Of a stretch of 10,610 nucleotides of DNA, positions 1 through 7,411 are shown one piece after another. Positions within the stretch are counted from its first letter, which is position 1. Every line of letters begins with the position of its first letter. The notes beneath the pieces are model-generated. The model saw only the letters and a list, made by a program, of their open reading frames with translations. It searched no databases and was not told the DNA's origin. This stretch comes from Nitrososphaerota archaeon (GTDB taxonomy: Archaea; Thermoproteota; Nitrososphaeria; Nitrososphaerales; Gagatemarchaeaceae): contig PLCG01000054.1 in the NCBI GenBank assembly GCA_003135575.1, positions 27,166 to 37,775 on the forward strand, read 5' to 3'. Both the position numbers and the translations under genes were made by a program.

Positions 1-2
1 CA

Positions 3-230
3 GGTTCGCAGGTCACCGGCGTCGTCATCACGTGGGCAGGCTCTAACAACAACTTCGCCATGACTGCAACGTGCACTGTAGGAGCTGCAGGCTCGGCAAG
101 CGCTGTCACCTACGCAGAGTTCGTCTCTACGCCCAAGGTTAGCTCTCTGGCGGTAGCTGGACAGACCTATTCGGGCTCAGTCACCTTGGCGAACGGAGCA
201 CAGCTACTTTTCACGGGTAGCTGGCAGTAG
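3..230 (+). CDS. Archaeal type IV pilin-like protein, C-terminal part (5' end outside window)
   Basis: Only the last 75 codons are present, ending at TAG 228-230; the gene begins before base 1. The translated tail runs from GSQVTG to LLFTGSWQ and aligns without gaps to the restored reading frame of the pilin copy downstream (stop at 853-855), with 62 of 75 residues identical by my hand alignment. That copy carries a clear archaeal prepilin N-terminus, so this gene is inferred to be a pilin whose C-terminal globular, probably beta-rich, domain we see. One cysteine lies in a TATCTVG segment. The differences cluster in one patch of about eleven residues (STPKVSSLAVA here). A terminator-like hairpin follows at 254-275. 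The N-terminus cannot be checked. Product class is inferred from the paralogue. Confidence 0.75.
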   Translation, partial: GSQVTGVVITWAGSNNNFAMTATCTVGAAGSASAVTYAEFVSTPKVSSLAVAGQTYSGSVTLANGAQLLFTGSWQ

Positions 231-253
231 CGCGAGATGCGCGTCTTCTGGGA

Positions 254-292
254 GAATCCCGGCACAACGGGATTCCGACCCGCTTTCTTTTA
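254..292 (+). terminator. Stem-loop with T-rich tail after the first pilin gene
   Basis: A perfect 8-bp inverted repeat (GAATCCCG 254-261 and CGGGATTC 268-275) encloses a 6-base loop. It is followed by the T-rich stretch TTTCTTTTAT at 284-293. It lies 24 bases after the stop of the first pilin and just before the TATA-like element of the second, so it probably ends the first transcript and separates the two tandem genes. Archaeal termination often needs only the T-rich tract, so the stem may also protect the RNA end. Confidence 0.55.
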
Positions 293-296
293 TAAG
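289..296 (+). promoter_or_regulatory. TATA box for the second pilin copy
   Basis: TTTATAAG at 289-296 matches an archaeal TATA box. A start of transcription about 25 bases downstream would fall near 318, giving a leader of about 15 bases to the ATG at 333 or about 45 bases to the ATG at 363. It overlaps the T-rich tail of the preceding terminator. Confidence 0.5.
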
Positions 297-332
297 ACAG
301 CTAGAATTTCAGCCCCCCTAGCGGGTCAAGAA

Positions 333-855
333 ATGTTGAACGCATCCCGCCAATTGGCACGAATGGATCACCGGTCATATTCTAGGAGGGCCATCTCGCC
401 AATCATCGCCACGGTGCTGATCATCGCGGTCACGCTGATTGCAGCGGTAGCAATCGGTGGCTTCGTCTTCGGCATCTTCGGTACGTCGTCCCAAGCAGCG
501 ACGATTTCAGTTACGGGGACGACGCTTACGGCGGCAGGGTTCGGAACCGGAACGTCCGGCACGATCACCTGCGTGACGTCAGCCCCAGCAGTTCCATACA
601 TCACGCTGACCAACTCGGGTTCAGCAGGTTCGCAGGTCACCGGCGTCACAATCGTGTGGGCAGGCCAAAACAACAACTTCGCCATGACTGCGTCATGCAC
701 GGTGGGAGCTGCAGGGCTCGGCAAGCGCAGTCACCTACGCAGAGTTCGTCTCGTCACCACAGGTCATCACATCGCCCGTGTCCGGACAGACCTACTCTGG
801 CACTGTCACCCTGTCGAACGGAGCACAGCTCCTGTTTACGGGTTCTTGGCAGTAA
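333..855 (+). pseudogene. Archaeal type IV pilin with a +1 frameshift (tandem paralogue of the pilin at 3-230)
   Basis: The N-terminus has the archaeal prepilin pattern: a short basic leader ending SYSRRA, then a hydrophobic helix (ISPIIATVLIIAVTLIAAVA) typical of the Pilin_N/DUF1628-type pilins polymerised on the membrane platform. The middle carries NNNFAMTASC, as in the neighbouring pilin. At 714-716 there is GGG where the neighbour has GG; after it the unshifted frame becomes arginine/histidine-rich and ends at 954-956, unlike any pilin. Removing one G restores a tail ending LLFTGSWQ with TAA at 853-855, aligned gap-free to copy one (231 against 230 bases). The start is ATG 333 (first ATG after the predicted transcription start) or ATG 363, which gives a more usual 10-residue leader. 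The restored tail has no stop codon, so the shift is recent, an assembly error, or tolerated. Confidence 0.75.
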
Positions 856-1181
856 TTGCTGGCAACAGAGTGAAAGCGCCACCTGGTCGATATCAGGGAT
901 ATTCCTGTTCTGGTGAGCCGCGGAATGTTGTCGCCCAGATACCGCATCTCGGATGACCTTCTCGGAATCACTGACCTTGCGCTCTTTCGAGCCGACTGAA
1001 TTAATCGATTCTGAATGCATAAGCTATTTATGATAAAGAACGACAAAAAAAACCAAAGTTTGAGGCTACTAGATTGAGTTTCTTCAAGTTCCCGATAGTT
1101 GTCAGCAGGCACGCAACGCCTGCAAGCCTCACTGCAAACGTGCTGCGTTGCAAATGGGTTTCCACGCGGAGTGGTCGCTGA
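856..1181 (+). other. Gene-free leader region upstream of the pilus assembly operon
   Basis: No convincing coding sequence was found in either direction. It contains a GC-moderate 3' flank of the pilin, an AT-rich patch at about 998-1060 including a TATA-like element, and a hairpin-rich segment at 1105-1151. TGA at 1179-1181 is in frame directly before the ATPase start, so the ATPase cannot extend upstream. If transcription starts near 1054, the operon has an untranslated leader of about 125 bases, long for an archaeal gene. Confidence 0.5.
1024..1035 (+). promoter_or_regulatory. Candidate TATA element for the pilus assembly operon
   Basis: CTATTTATGATA lies in the most AT-rich part of the intergenic region. 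It is the best promoter candidate before the ATPase gene but sits about 150 bases from the GTG start, so it implies a long leader. A closer promoter cannot be excluded. Confidence 0.35.
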
Positions 1182-2807
1182 GTGGTCAGCCTTCCCTTCT
1201 TGAAGAAGAAAGAGAACGTGCCTGGGACGAAGGTCGCCGCCAAGGCCAGCGTTCGTTATCCTTTCGTCGGCGCCCCTCTGTCTGCCTCTTGGAAGGTCTT
1301 CGACAAGTACCCACTCAACGCCCCATTCGCCTACGCCGTCATCGCAGAAGACCCCAGCACCGGAACCAGAAAGTACTTCGTGGACGAGGTGAACCTATCA
1401 CAGAGAGAAGCATCGATTTACACCTACCTGCTCGACACACTTGAGAGCGAACTATCAGTCCCTCGCTCCCAAATCGATCCAAGGGCGTATTTCCTAGAGC
1501 AGGCCAAGAGGCTGGTGAAGAAATACTCGATCAAGGCGTCTCAACTCTCCTGGCCGAAGATCAACTATTTCGCCGAGAGAGACCTCGTAGGTTTTGGAGT
1601 AATCGACGGCGTGATGAGGGACCAGCAGATTGAGGACATCACAGTTGACGGCGTCGGGAAACCCCTCTTCATCTTTCACAGAAGATACGACAACATAGAG
1701 ACGAACATGAGCTTCCTACGTGACGAGGAGTTGGATAACACAATCGCGAGGCTCGCGCACATGGCTGGGAAGCACGTCTCGACAGCGTTCCCAATAGTAC
1801 AGGGCACTCTCCCGGGGAGGCACCGACTTGCCGCTACCTACAGGCGGGAGATTTCGCCGTACGGCGGCACGCTGACCATCCGAAAGTTCAGGGAAGACCC
1901 TCTTACCATAATCGACATGATGAATTACAACGTCATCGACGCGTACCTGGCGGCATACGTCTGGCTGCTGATGGAGAACAGGGCCACCGCCATCGTCTGC
2001 GGATCTACCGGGTCGGGAAAGACGACCCTCCTGAACGCCCTTCTCACGCTCACAAGGATGAATTCGAAGATCGTCACCATAGAGGAGGTCCAAGAGATAA
2101 ACATCGCTCATCAGAATTGGTCGGCACTCGTCTCCCGCGAGAGCTACGGTACCGGAGAAGACACGAGCGGGGAGGTCGGCCTCTTCCAGCTCGTGAAGGC
2201 GACAATGAGAATGAGGCCTGACATCCTGGTCGTAGGAGAGGTCAGGGGAGAAGAGGCATACGTCCTCTTCCAGGCGATAAGCACTGGCCACGGAGGCCTC
2301 TGCACGCTCCACGCAGACGATGTCACCTCCGCCATCCAACGCCTTACATCAAAGCCCATGGATGTCCCTCCAGCGTTCATCCCCTTCCTCGACCTCGTGT
2401 TCACGGTGAGACGCATAGCCATCCCCCAGCCTGGCGGAGGCTTCAAGACGACCAGACGTGTAATTTCGGTCGACGAGGTGGTGAGCGTGGGGAACTACGT
2501 GCGGATGTTCAAGTGGGAGCCCTCGAGCGACAAGCAACAGGCGTCGCCAATGAAGATCAGCGTCAAGATCGCGAGGCTGGCAAGGGACACAGGCACGACG
2601 ATACCGGAGCTCATAACTGAGATAGAGAGGAGGAGCATCGTCCTAAAGTGGGCTCAGCAGCGAGAGATCCGGAACTTTAGAGAGCTCTCGTTGGTCTTTG
2701 AGGAGTATAGGGCGCACTCGCGCGAGGTGTACGAGCGCGCACTGGAGGACTTGGGCAAGGCAGGGCTCGTCATGCAGAACGAGATGCGGGAAGGGCTCAA
2801 GCTTTGA
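1182..2807 (+). CDS. Type IV pilus/archaellum-type assembly ATPase (FlaI/TadA/GspE family)
   Basis: A 541-residue hexameric secretion ATPase that would power pilin polymerisation from the cytoplasmic face of the membrane by ATP hydrolysis. Visible motifs in order: an N-terminal T2SSE region with a YFAERDLVGFG-IEDITVDG pattern (about 129-157), Walker A GSTGSGKTT (274-282), Asp box VTIEEVQEI (298-306), Walker B DILVVGEVRG (347-356), and His box STGHGGLCTLHAD (367-379). A long C-terminal tail (about 440-541) becomes charged and helical. All catalytic motifs look intact, and the length matches archaeal FlaI-type ATPases. The start is GTG 1182, directly after an in-frame TGA at 1179-1181; GGAG at 1168-1171 is a possible ribosome site. 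The stop overlaps the start of the platform gene. No archaellum partner genes are visible, so a pilus is more likely than an archaellum, but upstream context is missing. Confidence 0.93.
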   Translation: MVSLPFLKKKENVPGTKVAAKASVRYPFVGAPLSASWKVFDKYPLNAPFAYAVIAEDPSTGTRKYFVDEVNLSQREASIYTYLLDTLESELSVPRSQIDPRAYFLEQAKRLVKKYSIKASQLSWPKINYFAERDLVGFGVIDGVMRDQQIEDITVDGVGKPLFIFHRRYDNIETNMSFLRDEELDNTIARLAHMAGKHVSTAFPIVQGTLPGRHRLAATYRREISPYGGTLTIRKFREDPLTIIDMMNYNVIDAYLAAYVWLLMENRATAIVCGSTGSGKTTLLNALLTLTRMNSKIVTIEEVQEINIAHQNWSALVSRESYGTGEDTSGEVGLFQLVKATMRMRPDILVVGEVRGEEAYVLFQAISTGHGGLCTLHADDVTSAIQRLTSKPMDVPPAFIPFLDLVFTVRRIAIPQPGGGFKTTRRVISVDEVVSVGNYVRMFKWEPSSDKQQASPMKISVKIARLARDTGTTIPELITEIERRSIVLKWAQQREIRNFRELSLVFEEYRAHSREVYERALEDLGKAGLVMQNEMREGLKL

Positions 2808-4528
2808 CCCAGGTGACCAAATACGAGACTCCCAACAAGCAAAAGCGGGCCTCGAAGCTAAGTCTCTTCGATCGGATGGCCTCGACAGCCTACAAGATCT
2901 TCGGGACTCAGGGAAAGAAGATAGCGAAATCTTCGCCCGAGATGAGGGAGCAGATATTAAAGTCGAACATGCGCATCACCCCCGAGGGCCTCGTCTCAAT
3001 CGCGCTATTCGCGACAGTCCTCTCCGTCGTGGGGGTAGTGATCTGCGTTGTGCTGGGGCTGTATCTCGGCATCATCTATCTCTACTTGGCGGCCTTGGCG
3101 CCCCCGATCGTCTTCGTAATAGTATGGAACATGCCAAAGGCCTCCCAGGGCTCTCGCGCAAGCGCCATCGACAACGAGCTGCCCATGCTGATCGGCTTCT
3201 TGGGAGTGCTTTCCGGCGGAGGCGTCTCGCCGGTCTCGACGTTGAAGAGAATCTCCAACATGTCAAAGATCTTCCCCGCCTCGGCAAAAGAGGCGAAGAG
3301 GATCCTGATCGACATCGAGGTCTTCGGCGTCGACCCGATCACCGCGTTCGAGAATGCCGCAAAGCACATGCCAAACAAGCCGTTCGCCGAGTTTCTTTAC
3401 GGATACACCACGGTCTTGAAGGTGGGAGGGGACGTCAAGAACTACGTCCAAAACAAGCTGAAAGAGACCCTTGACGGCAGGAGCTCAAAGGTTAGGCGGA
3501 TTACAGATTCCGTGGGAACCCTTGCAGAAGCATACCTCACTGTGACTGCGGTAATGGGGATAACACTCTTCAGCCTCTTCCAACTGGAGGGAATAGTCTC
3601 TCATAGCAATTCTGGGCTGACCAGCCTCTACACCTTCTCGTACCTCGTCGTCCCAGCGATTTCGGCTTTGTTCATCTTCATCATCGACGGGACGCAGCCC
3701 AAGCAACCCTACTTCAACAAGCGCCCATACTACGTCTTCATGGCATGCTTTCCAATCGGCATCGCACTGTTCCTCCTTCCGATTCCCCTTCCGCTCAGCC
3801 TTCACGCGGCCCTTGCGCTTGGCTCAATCAATGCCATCCCTATGGTCGTTGCATTCAAGCAGTCTCGCGAAAGTTCTGGCCTCGAAAAGGCCCTGCCTGA
3901 CTTCATCAGAGACGTGGCCGAGGGGCGCAAGATCGGCCTTTCTCCCGAAGGAAGCATCGAGCAGCTTGCTTCTAAGAACTATGGGCGCCTTTCAAAGTCA
4001 ATCAAGACGATGGGGTCGCAGATCTCATGGGGTCTTCCAATCATCAAAGTGATCAGCACGTTTGCGGCCTCGGTCGACAGCTGGATTACAATGGCGATCG
4101 GGACGCTGATGGTCGAGGTCGTGGATGTGGGAGGCGGCACGGTCTCAAGCTTCTCGGACATGGCTGATTTTACGCGGAAGGTGAACGACCTAGAATCCGA
4201 AAAGCGCTCGGCGCTGCGATCATATGTCTTCGTCGTGTATATGGCGGGGATCATGCTGGTGCTAACGACCTTCATGATGGTCTATTTTCTTTCCACGCCG
4301 ATAAACACGGGTCCAAACTCAGTCCCCACGCCCGGACTGACGATAGACCCAGCCACAGTGCAGGGCCTGCTGACCGCCTCCATATTCGACGGCTGGGTCA
4401 TCGGGCTCGTCGCCGGCAAGATGGGCGGCGGGAGCGTCGCGGATGGCTTCAAGCACTCATTTGCACTTGTCGCGCTTTCCGCCCTAATGGTGGCTTTTTC
4501 GGGCGTGATCCTGGGTCATTCCATCTGA
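2804..4528 (+). CDS. Type IV pilus platform membrane protein (TadC/FlaJ-like, two T2SSF domains)
   Basis: A 574-residue polytopic membrane protein, the expected partner of the upstream ATPase and the platform on which pilins are assembled. Hydrophobic segments fall at about 62-83, 86-108, 239-262, 275-295, 309-327, 332-352, 473-496, a weaker one at 522-538, and 552-571. The two cytoplasmic T2SSF-like regions lie at about 120-235 (includes KVGGDVKNYV) and 355-470 (includes LEKALPDFIRDVAEG), the double-domain layout of archaeal FlaJ/TadC-type proteins. I chose TTG 2804 because AAGGG ends 8 bases upstream and the start overlaps the ATPase stop (TTGA), indicating translational coupling. GTG 2813 is the alternative, 17 bases from that site. 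The next gene's longest frame begins one base after this stop. Confidence 0.9.
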   Translation: MTQVTKYETPNKQKRASKLSLFDRMASTAYKIFGTQGKKIAKSSPEMREQILKSNMRITPEGLVSIALFATVLSVVGVVICVVLGLYLGIIYLYLAALAPPIVFVIVWNMPKASQGSRASAIDNELPMLIGFLGVLSGGGVSPVSTLKRISNMSKIFPASAKEAKRILIDIEVFGVDPITAFENAAKHMPNKPFAEFLYGYTTVLKVGGDVKNYVQNKLKETLDGRSSKVRRITDSVGTLAEAYLTVTAVMGITLFSLFQLEGIVSHSNSGLTSLYTFSYLVVPAISALFIFIIDGTQPKQPYFNKRPYYVFMACFPIGIALFLLPIPLPLSLHAALALGSINAIPMVVAFKQSRESSGLEKALPDFIRDVAEGRKIGLSPEGSIEQLASKNYGRLSKSIKTMGSQISWGLPIIKVISTFAASVDSWITMAIGTLMVEVVDVGGGTVSSFSDMADFTRKVNDLESEKRSALRSYVFVVYMAGIMLVLTTFMMVYFLSTPINTGPNSVPTPGLTIDPATVQGLLTASIFDGWVIGLVAGKMGGGSVADGFKHSFALVALSALMVAFSGVILGHSI

Positions 4529-4587
4529 GATGATTGGAGGCACCGTCACGATGGATTCCAAATCTGGACTAGGACATCTACTATCCC

Positions 4588-4594
4588 TAAATAT
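4588..4594 (+). promoter_or_regulatory. Possible internal TATA element before the Ig-repeat gene
   Basis: TAAATAT at 4588-4594 is centred about 32 bases before the ATG at 4623, the usual distance for a leaderless archaeal start. It sits in a locally AT-rich stretch. It could give the surface protein its own transcript in addition to operon readthrough. Confidence 0.3.
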
Positions 4595-4622
4595 CATTCA
4601 AAGAGGTTCTTTCTTGGAGAAA

Positions 4623-7274
4623 ATGCGGAATCGCACGGGTATTTTGGCCATCGGCGTGTTATTGATTGGTCTGACCTTCGTGGGCGCTCTTCCCGTCGAG
4701 AAAGCCCAAGGGGCCCCGCTACAGCTCTCTCTTGCCCCAACTGCGCTCTCTTTGTCGACAATCCCGCCGAAGTTGCCTGCAGACAATAACACGTACCAGG
4801 CAGTGCTCCTCTCTGTCGTTGACAAGAACGGACAGCCCACGGCGGCACTAACTAACATAGATGCGCTTCTCATTTCCTCTCAAGAGAACGTCGGGACGGT
4901 CACCGGGAGCCTGACCATACCGAGCGGTCAAACATACGCGGTCGCCAACTTCACGACTACCAACACTCCCGGGTCCACGACTGTGACCGCGACGGCGCCA
5001 GGCCTAAGCTCGGCTTCGACACCAGTGAACACAGTCGTCGCTGTCGGGTATCCAACTCATCTTGTGGCGTTTGCTGCTCCAAACACTGTCCCGGCGCGGG
5101 CGTCAAACACCGGAAAGTTGATACTGGAACTTCAAGACGACGTGGGATTGCCGGCCAAAGCCATTTCCGACACGCCGATAACGCTCTACTCTTCGAATAC
5201 AAATGTCGTCAGCCTTACAACGCCCGCAGCAGTCATGAAACAAGGAAGCTATCTTCTAGAAATCGATTACGCGAGCAGTTTCGTTCCTGGCTCCGCTACT
5301 ATAACGTCATCTGCTTCCGGATTCGGTTCTGGAACTGCGACAATAACCGTCCTCGGCTTCCCTCCGCTTGCGCTGAGGCTTCTTGCGCAGCCTGCGATTA
5401 TGGTAGCGTGTGCACCGGGTGTCACATCCTGTGTAGGCCGCCTTGTCGTCGCTCTTACCGACCTGAGTGGCAATCCAGCCAGGGCAACTCGGGACATACA
5501 GGTTCAGATCAGGAGCTCCGACCTTGCGATTTTGAACGCTTTTGTGACGACCACGATCAAGGCAGGGAACATCGAGGCGACCGCTAACTACACTGTCGTC
5601 GTCACGTCTGTCGGACTCACTCCATATGTGGCGACTATCACTGCAAGCTCTCCTGGCCTCCAATCAAGTATTGCGACAGTCACGATACTTCAACCGCAGA
5701 CGGTAAGCCCCAGCACATGCACTTCGGGACCGCAAACAACTTGCCAGCTCGCTATCTATTCAGGACCGAACCCGGTTCTTGCAGACCATCGCTCTTACAG
5801 CTCTGTGGTGGTCCAGCTTCAAGCCAATCCCCCAGGGGTTGGTCTCTCTCCCGCAATCAATGCCACCGGACCCACTGAGATCACCCTGACTTCGTCGGTG
5901 ACGGGGATCGGGAACTTCACCAAGATAACTTTCATAATCCCGCAGGGACAGGACTGGGCAGCAGTCGACTTCACATCGACATTCCAGGTGGGCGTAACCG
6001 AGCTGACCGCGTCCGCGCAGAACATGCTGCCGATCCAGACGCCGCTCGCAACCTTCGGTCCTGTTCCGTCAAGAGTGGCTTTGCAGACCATCTCGGCCAA
6101 CTTGCCTGCCGACGGCGAGTCGCATCCTGCGCTGGTGCTCTCCCTTCAGGACGCTTTCGGCTCGCCTGCAATCGCGCCCTTCGACGTTCCCGTGAATCTT
6201 ACGTCGTCGCACAGCGCCATAGTAAGGGTGGCGCCCGTGATTATCCCAGCAGGTCAGACTTACGCCGTGGTGAATGTCACCGCCGGCATCTTGCAGGGGA
6301 GTGCGAATGTGACCGCCCTTGAGTCCGCCTTCACCAGCGGCTTCGAGTCGTCATCTGCCGTCCTAACCGCGGTCATTCCCGCTCCTTCCTCCTTGGCATC
6401 CTATATTCCGGCTGGCGGCAAGATAATCTGGCCCAAGGTAGGAGACCAGTCCCTGCCGCTCGCGGCGGTCCAGCTTCAGGACGCAGCCGGCAATCCTGCG
6501 CGCGCGCGAGGTCCGATGAACATCACGGTGACGTCCTCTAACAGCACGGTCATTCCAAAGCTCCTGATAACGAGCGTAAGCGTAGGACAGGACTACGTTC
6601 TCCTTCCAATCTCCCCCGCCGTTCCTGGGCTGACTACCTTGACCATTTCTGCACCGGGGTTCTCCATTTCCACGCTTCCGGTTGCATTCCTGTCGTATCC
6701 TAGCCAAGAGACAATTACGGGAGGCCCAGCGAAGATCCTCACTAACCAGTCAGCCGTAATATCTGTAAGCGTGACGCTTGATGGGTCTGCGTTGCCTGGA
6801 GCCTCTGTGCATTGGAGTACGTCGGGCGGGGGGCTCACCATAGCGACGCCACCTTCCACAAACAAGTCTGTTGCGGCTGTTTCAACGACCTCGAGTTCCA
6901 CCTCTACCCGGTCGACAACGACCGCAACGCCGACTGGCTCACCTTCCGTGACTGATCTGACAGACAAGACCGGTGCGTCCATAGCCATCTTCAGACCAAA
7001 CAAGGCGGGCGAAGCAACGATATCCGCAGCGGTCAGCGGCCCTGGCGTACCGACCAAGACCCTCAACTTCACGGTGCTAGTGACGCCGCCGCCTCCAGCC
7101 GTGGCTAAGCAGGGGCAGGGTCAATCCCTGACTCAACAGTTTACCTCCTTCCCGTATGTGCTGCTGCCGATCGGCGGGGCAGGAGGCGCGATAGCCGCGA
7201 TCTTCTTGATTAGAAGGAGAGGAGGCGGCAAGGGCGGCGGCGGTGACGAGGATTTCGACACATCGTTCGAGTAG
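4623..7274 (+). CDS. Secreted multi-Ig-like-domain surface protein with C-terminal membrane anchor
   Basis: An 883-residue protein with a signal peptide (MRNRTG, then a hydrophobic core to about residue 22), about seven Ig-like (Big/invasin-type) beta-sandwich units of roughly 100 residues (about 37-142, 143-246, 247-357, 375-479, 480-586, 590-690, 695-820), and a single transmembrane helix (about 844-863) followed by RRR, a Gly/Lys run and an acidic tail. Repeats share a pattern like LPAD...LQD..G.PA...SS...GQTYAV. The last unit is interrupted by a Ser/Thr-rich linker, suited to O-glycosylation; about a dozen N-glycosylation sequons and two short cysteine pairs (CX6C, CX7C) are present. I chose ATG 4623 because it starts the signal peptide and wobble GC is low upstream (6 of 23 codons between 4551 and 4622). 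ATG 4530 and ATG 4551 (GGAGG at 4536-4540) are alternatives. Being third in the pilus operon suggests an envelope scaffold or adhesin role; this is inference. Confidence 0.85.
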   Translation: MRNRTGILAIGVLLIGLTFVGALPVEKAQGAPLQLSLAPTALSLSTIPPKLPADNNTYQAVLLSVVDKNGQPTAALTNIDALLISSQENVGTVTGSLTIPSGQTYAVANFTTTNTPGSTTVTATAPGLSSASTPVNTVVAVGYPTHLVAFAAPNTVPARASNTGKLILELQDDVGLPAKAISDTPITLYSSNTNVVSLTTPAAVMKQGSYLLEIDYASSFVPGSATITSSASGFGSGTATITVLGFPPLALRLLAQPAIMVACAPGVTSCVGRLVVALTDLSGNPARATRDIQVQIRSSDLAILNAFVTTTIKAGNIEATANYTVVVTSVGLTPYVATITASSPGLQSSIATVTILQPQTVSPSTCTSGPQTTCQLAIYSGPNPVLADHRSYSSVVVQLQANPPGVGLSPAINATGPTEITLTSSVTGIGNFTKITFIIPQGQDWAAVDFTSTFQVGVTELTASAQNMLPIQTPLATFGPVPSRVALQTISANLPADGESHPALVLSLQDAFGSPAIAPFDVPVNLTSSHSAIVRVAPVIIPAGQTYAVVNVTAGILQGSANVTALESAFTSGFESSSAVLTAVIPAPSSLASYIPAGGKIIWPKVGDQSLPLAAVQLQDAAGNPARARGPMNITVTSSNSTVIPKLLITSVSVGQDYVLLPISPAVPGLTTLTISAPGFSISTLPVAFLSYPSQETITGGPAKILTNQSAVISVSVTLDGSALPGASVHWSTSGGGLTIATPPSTNKSVAAVSTTSSSTSTRSTTTATPTGSPSVTDLTDKTGASIAIFRPNKAGEATISAAVSGPGVPTKTLNFTVLVTPPPPAVAKQGQGQSLTQQFTSFPYVLLPIGGAGGAIAAIFLIRRRGGGKGGGGDEDFDTSFE

Positions 7275-7282
7275 TCCTCGAA
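7266..7282 (+). terminator. Short hairpin overlapping the Ig-repeat gene stop
   Basis: TTCGAG (7266-7271) and CTCGAA (7277-7282) form a 6-bp stem with a 5-base loop containing the stop codon TAG. No T-rich run follows closely, so it is at best a weak end-of-operon structure. Confidence 0.2.
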
Positions 7283-7411
7283 ACGCGAGTTAAGGCGCAT
7301 TTCCACTCAAGCGACACACCGGATACTCTTGATTATGGAACCAGAATCCGTATTCAGTCTCCACACAGATTCCAAAAAGGTCGACCTCAAGCCTAACTGG
7401 TTCGGCTAGAA

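Noticed and set aside
363..383. DHRSYS string shared by the pilin leader and the Ig-repeat protein
   Set aside because: The codons differ at most positions and the contexts are unrelated (leader versus mid-domain), so it looks like chance rather than a shared sorting motif.
384..389. AGGAGG, a perfect Shine-Dalgarno-like string inside the second pilin
   Set aside because: No start codon follows at a usable distance, and it encodes the Arg-Arg of the prepilin cleavage region, so it is a codon coincidence.
368..724. 118-residue open frame on the minus strand across the pilin
   Set aside because: It is antisense to the clear pilin reading frame. Its Val/Pro/Ala-rich composition mirrors pilin codons, and no domain is visible.
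892..905. CAGGGATATTCCTG hairpin as terminator of the second pilin
   Set aside because: The loop would be too short with full pairing, and no T-rich run follows.
1716..2339. 207-residue open frame on the minus strand
   Set aside because: It lies wholly antisense to the ATPase core with its Walker motifs, and its translation shows no family pattern.
2698..3474. 258-residue plus-strand open frame
   Set aside because: It is an out-of-frame shadow bridging the ATPase end and the platform gene. The product is Arg/His-rich low complexity, while the overlapping frames encode recognised families.
6593..7072. 159-residue open frame on the minus strand
   Set aside because: It is antisense to the Ig-repeat gene. 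The Val-rich composition follows from the Thr/Ser codons of the other strand, and it has no start signals.
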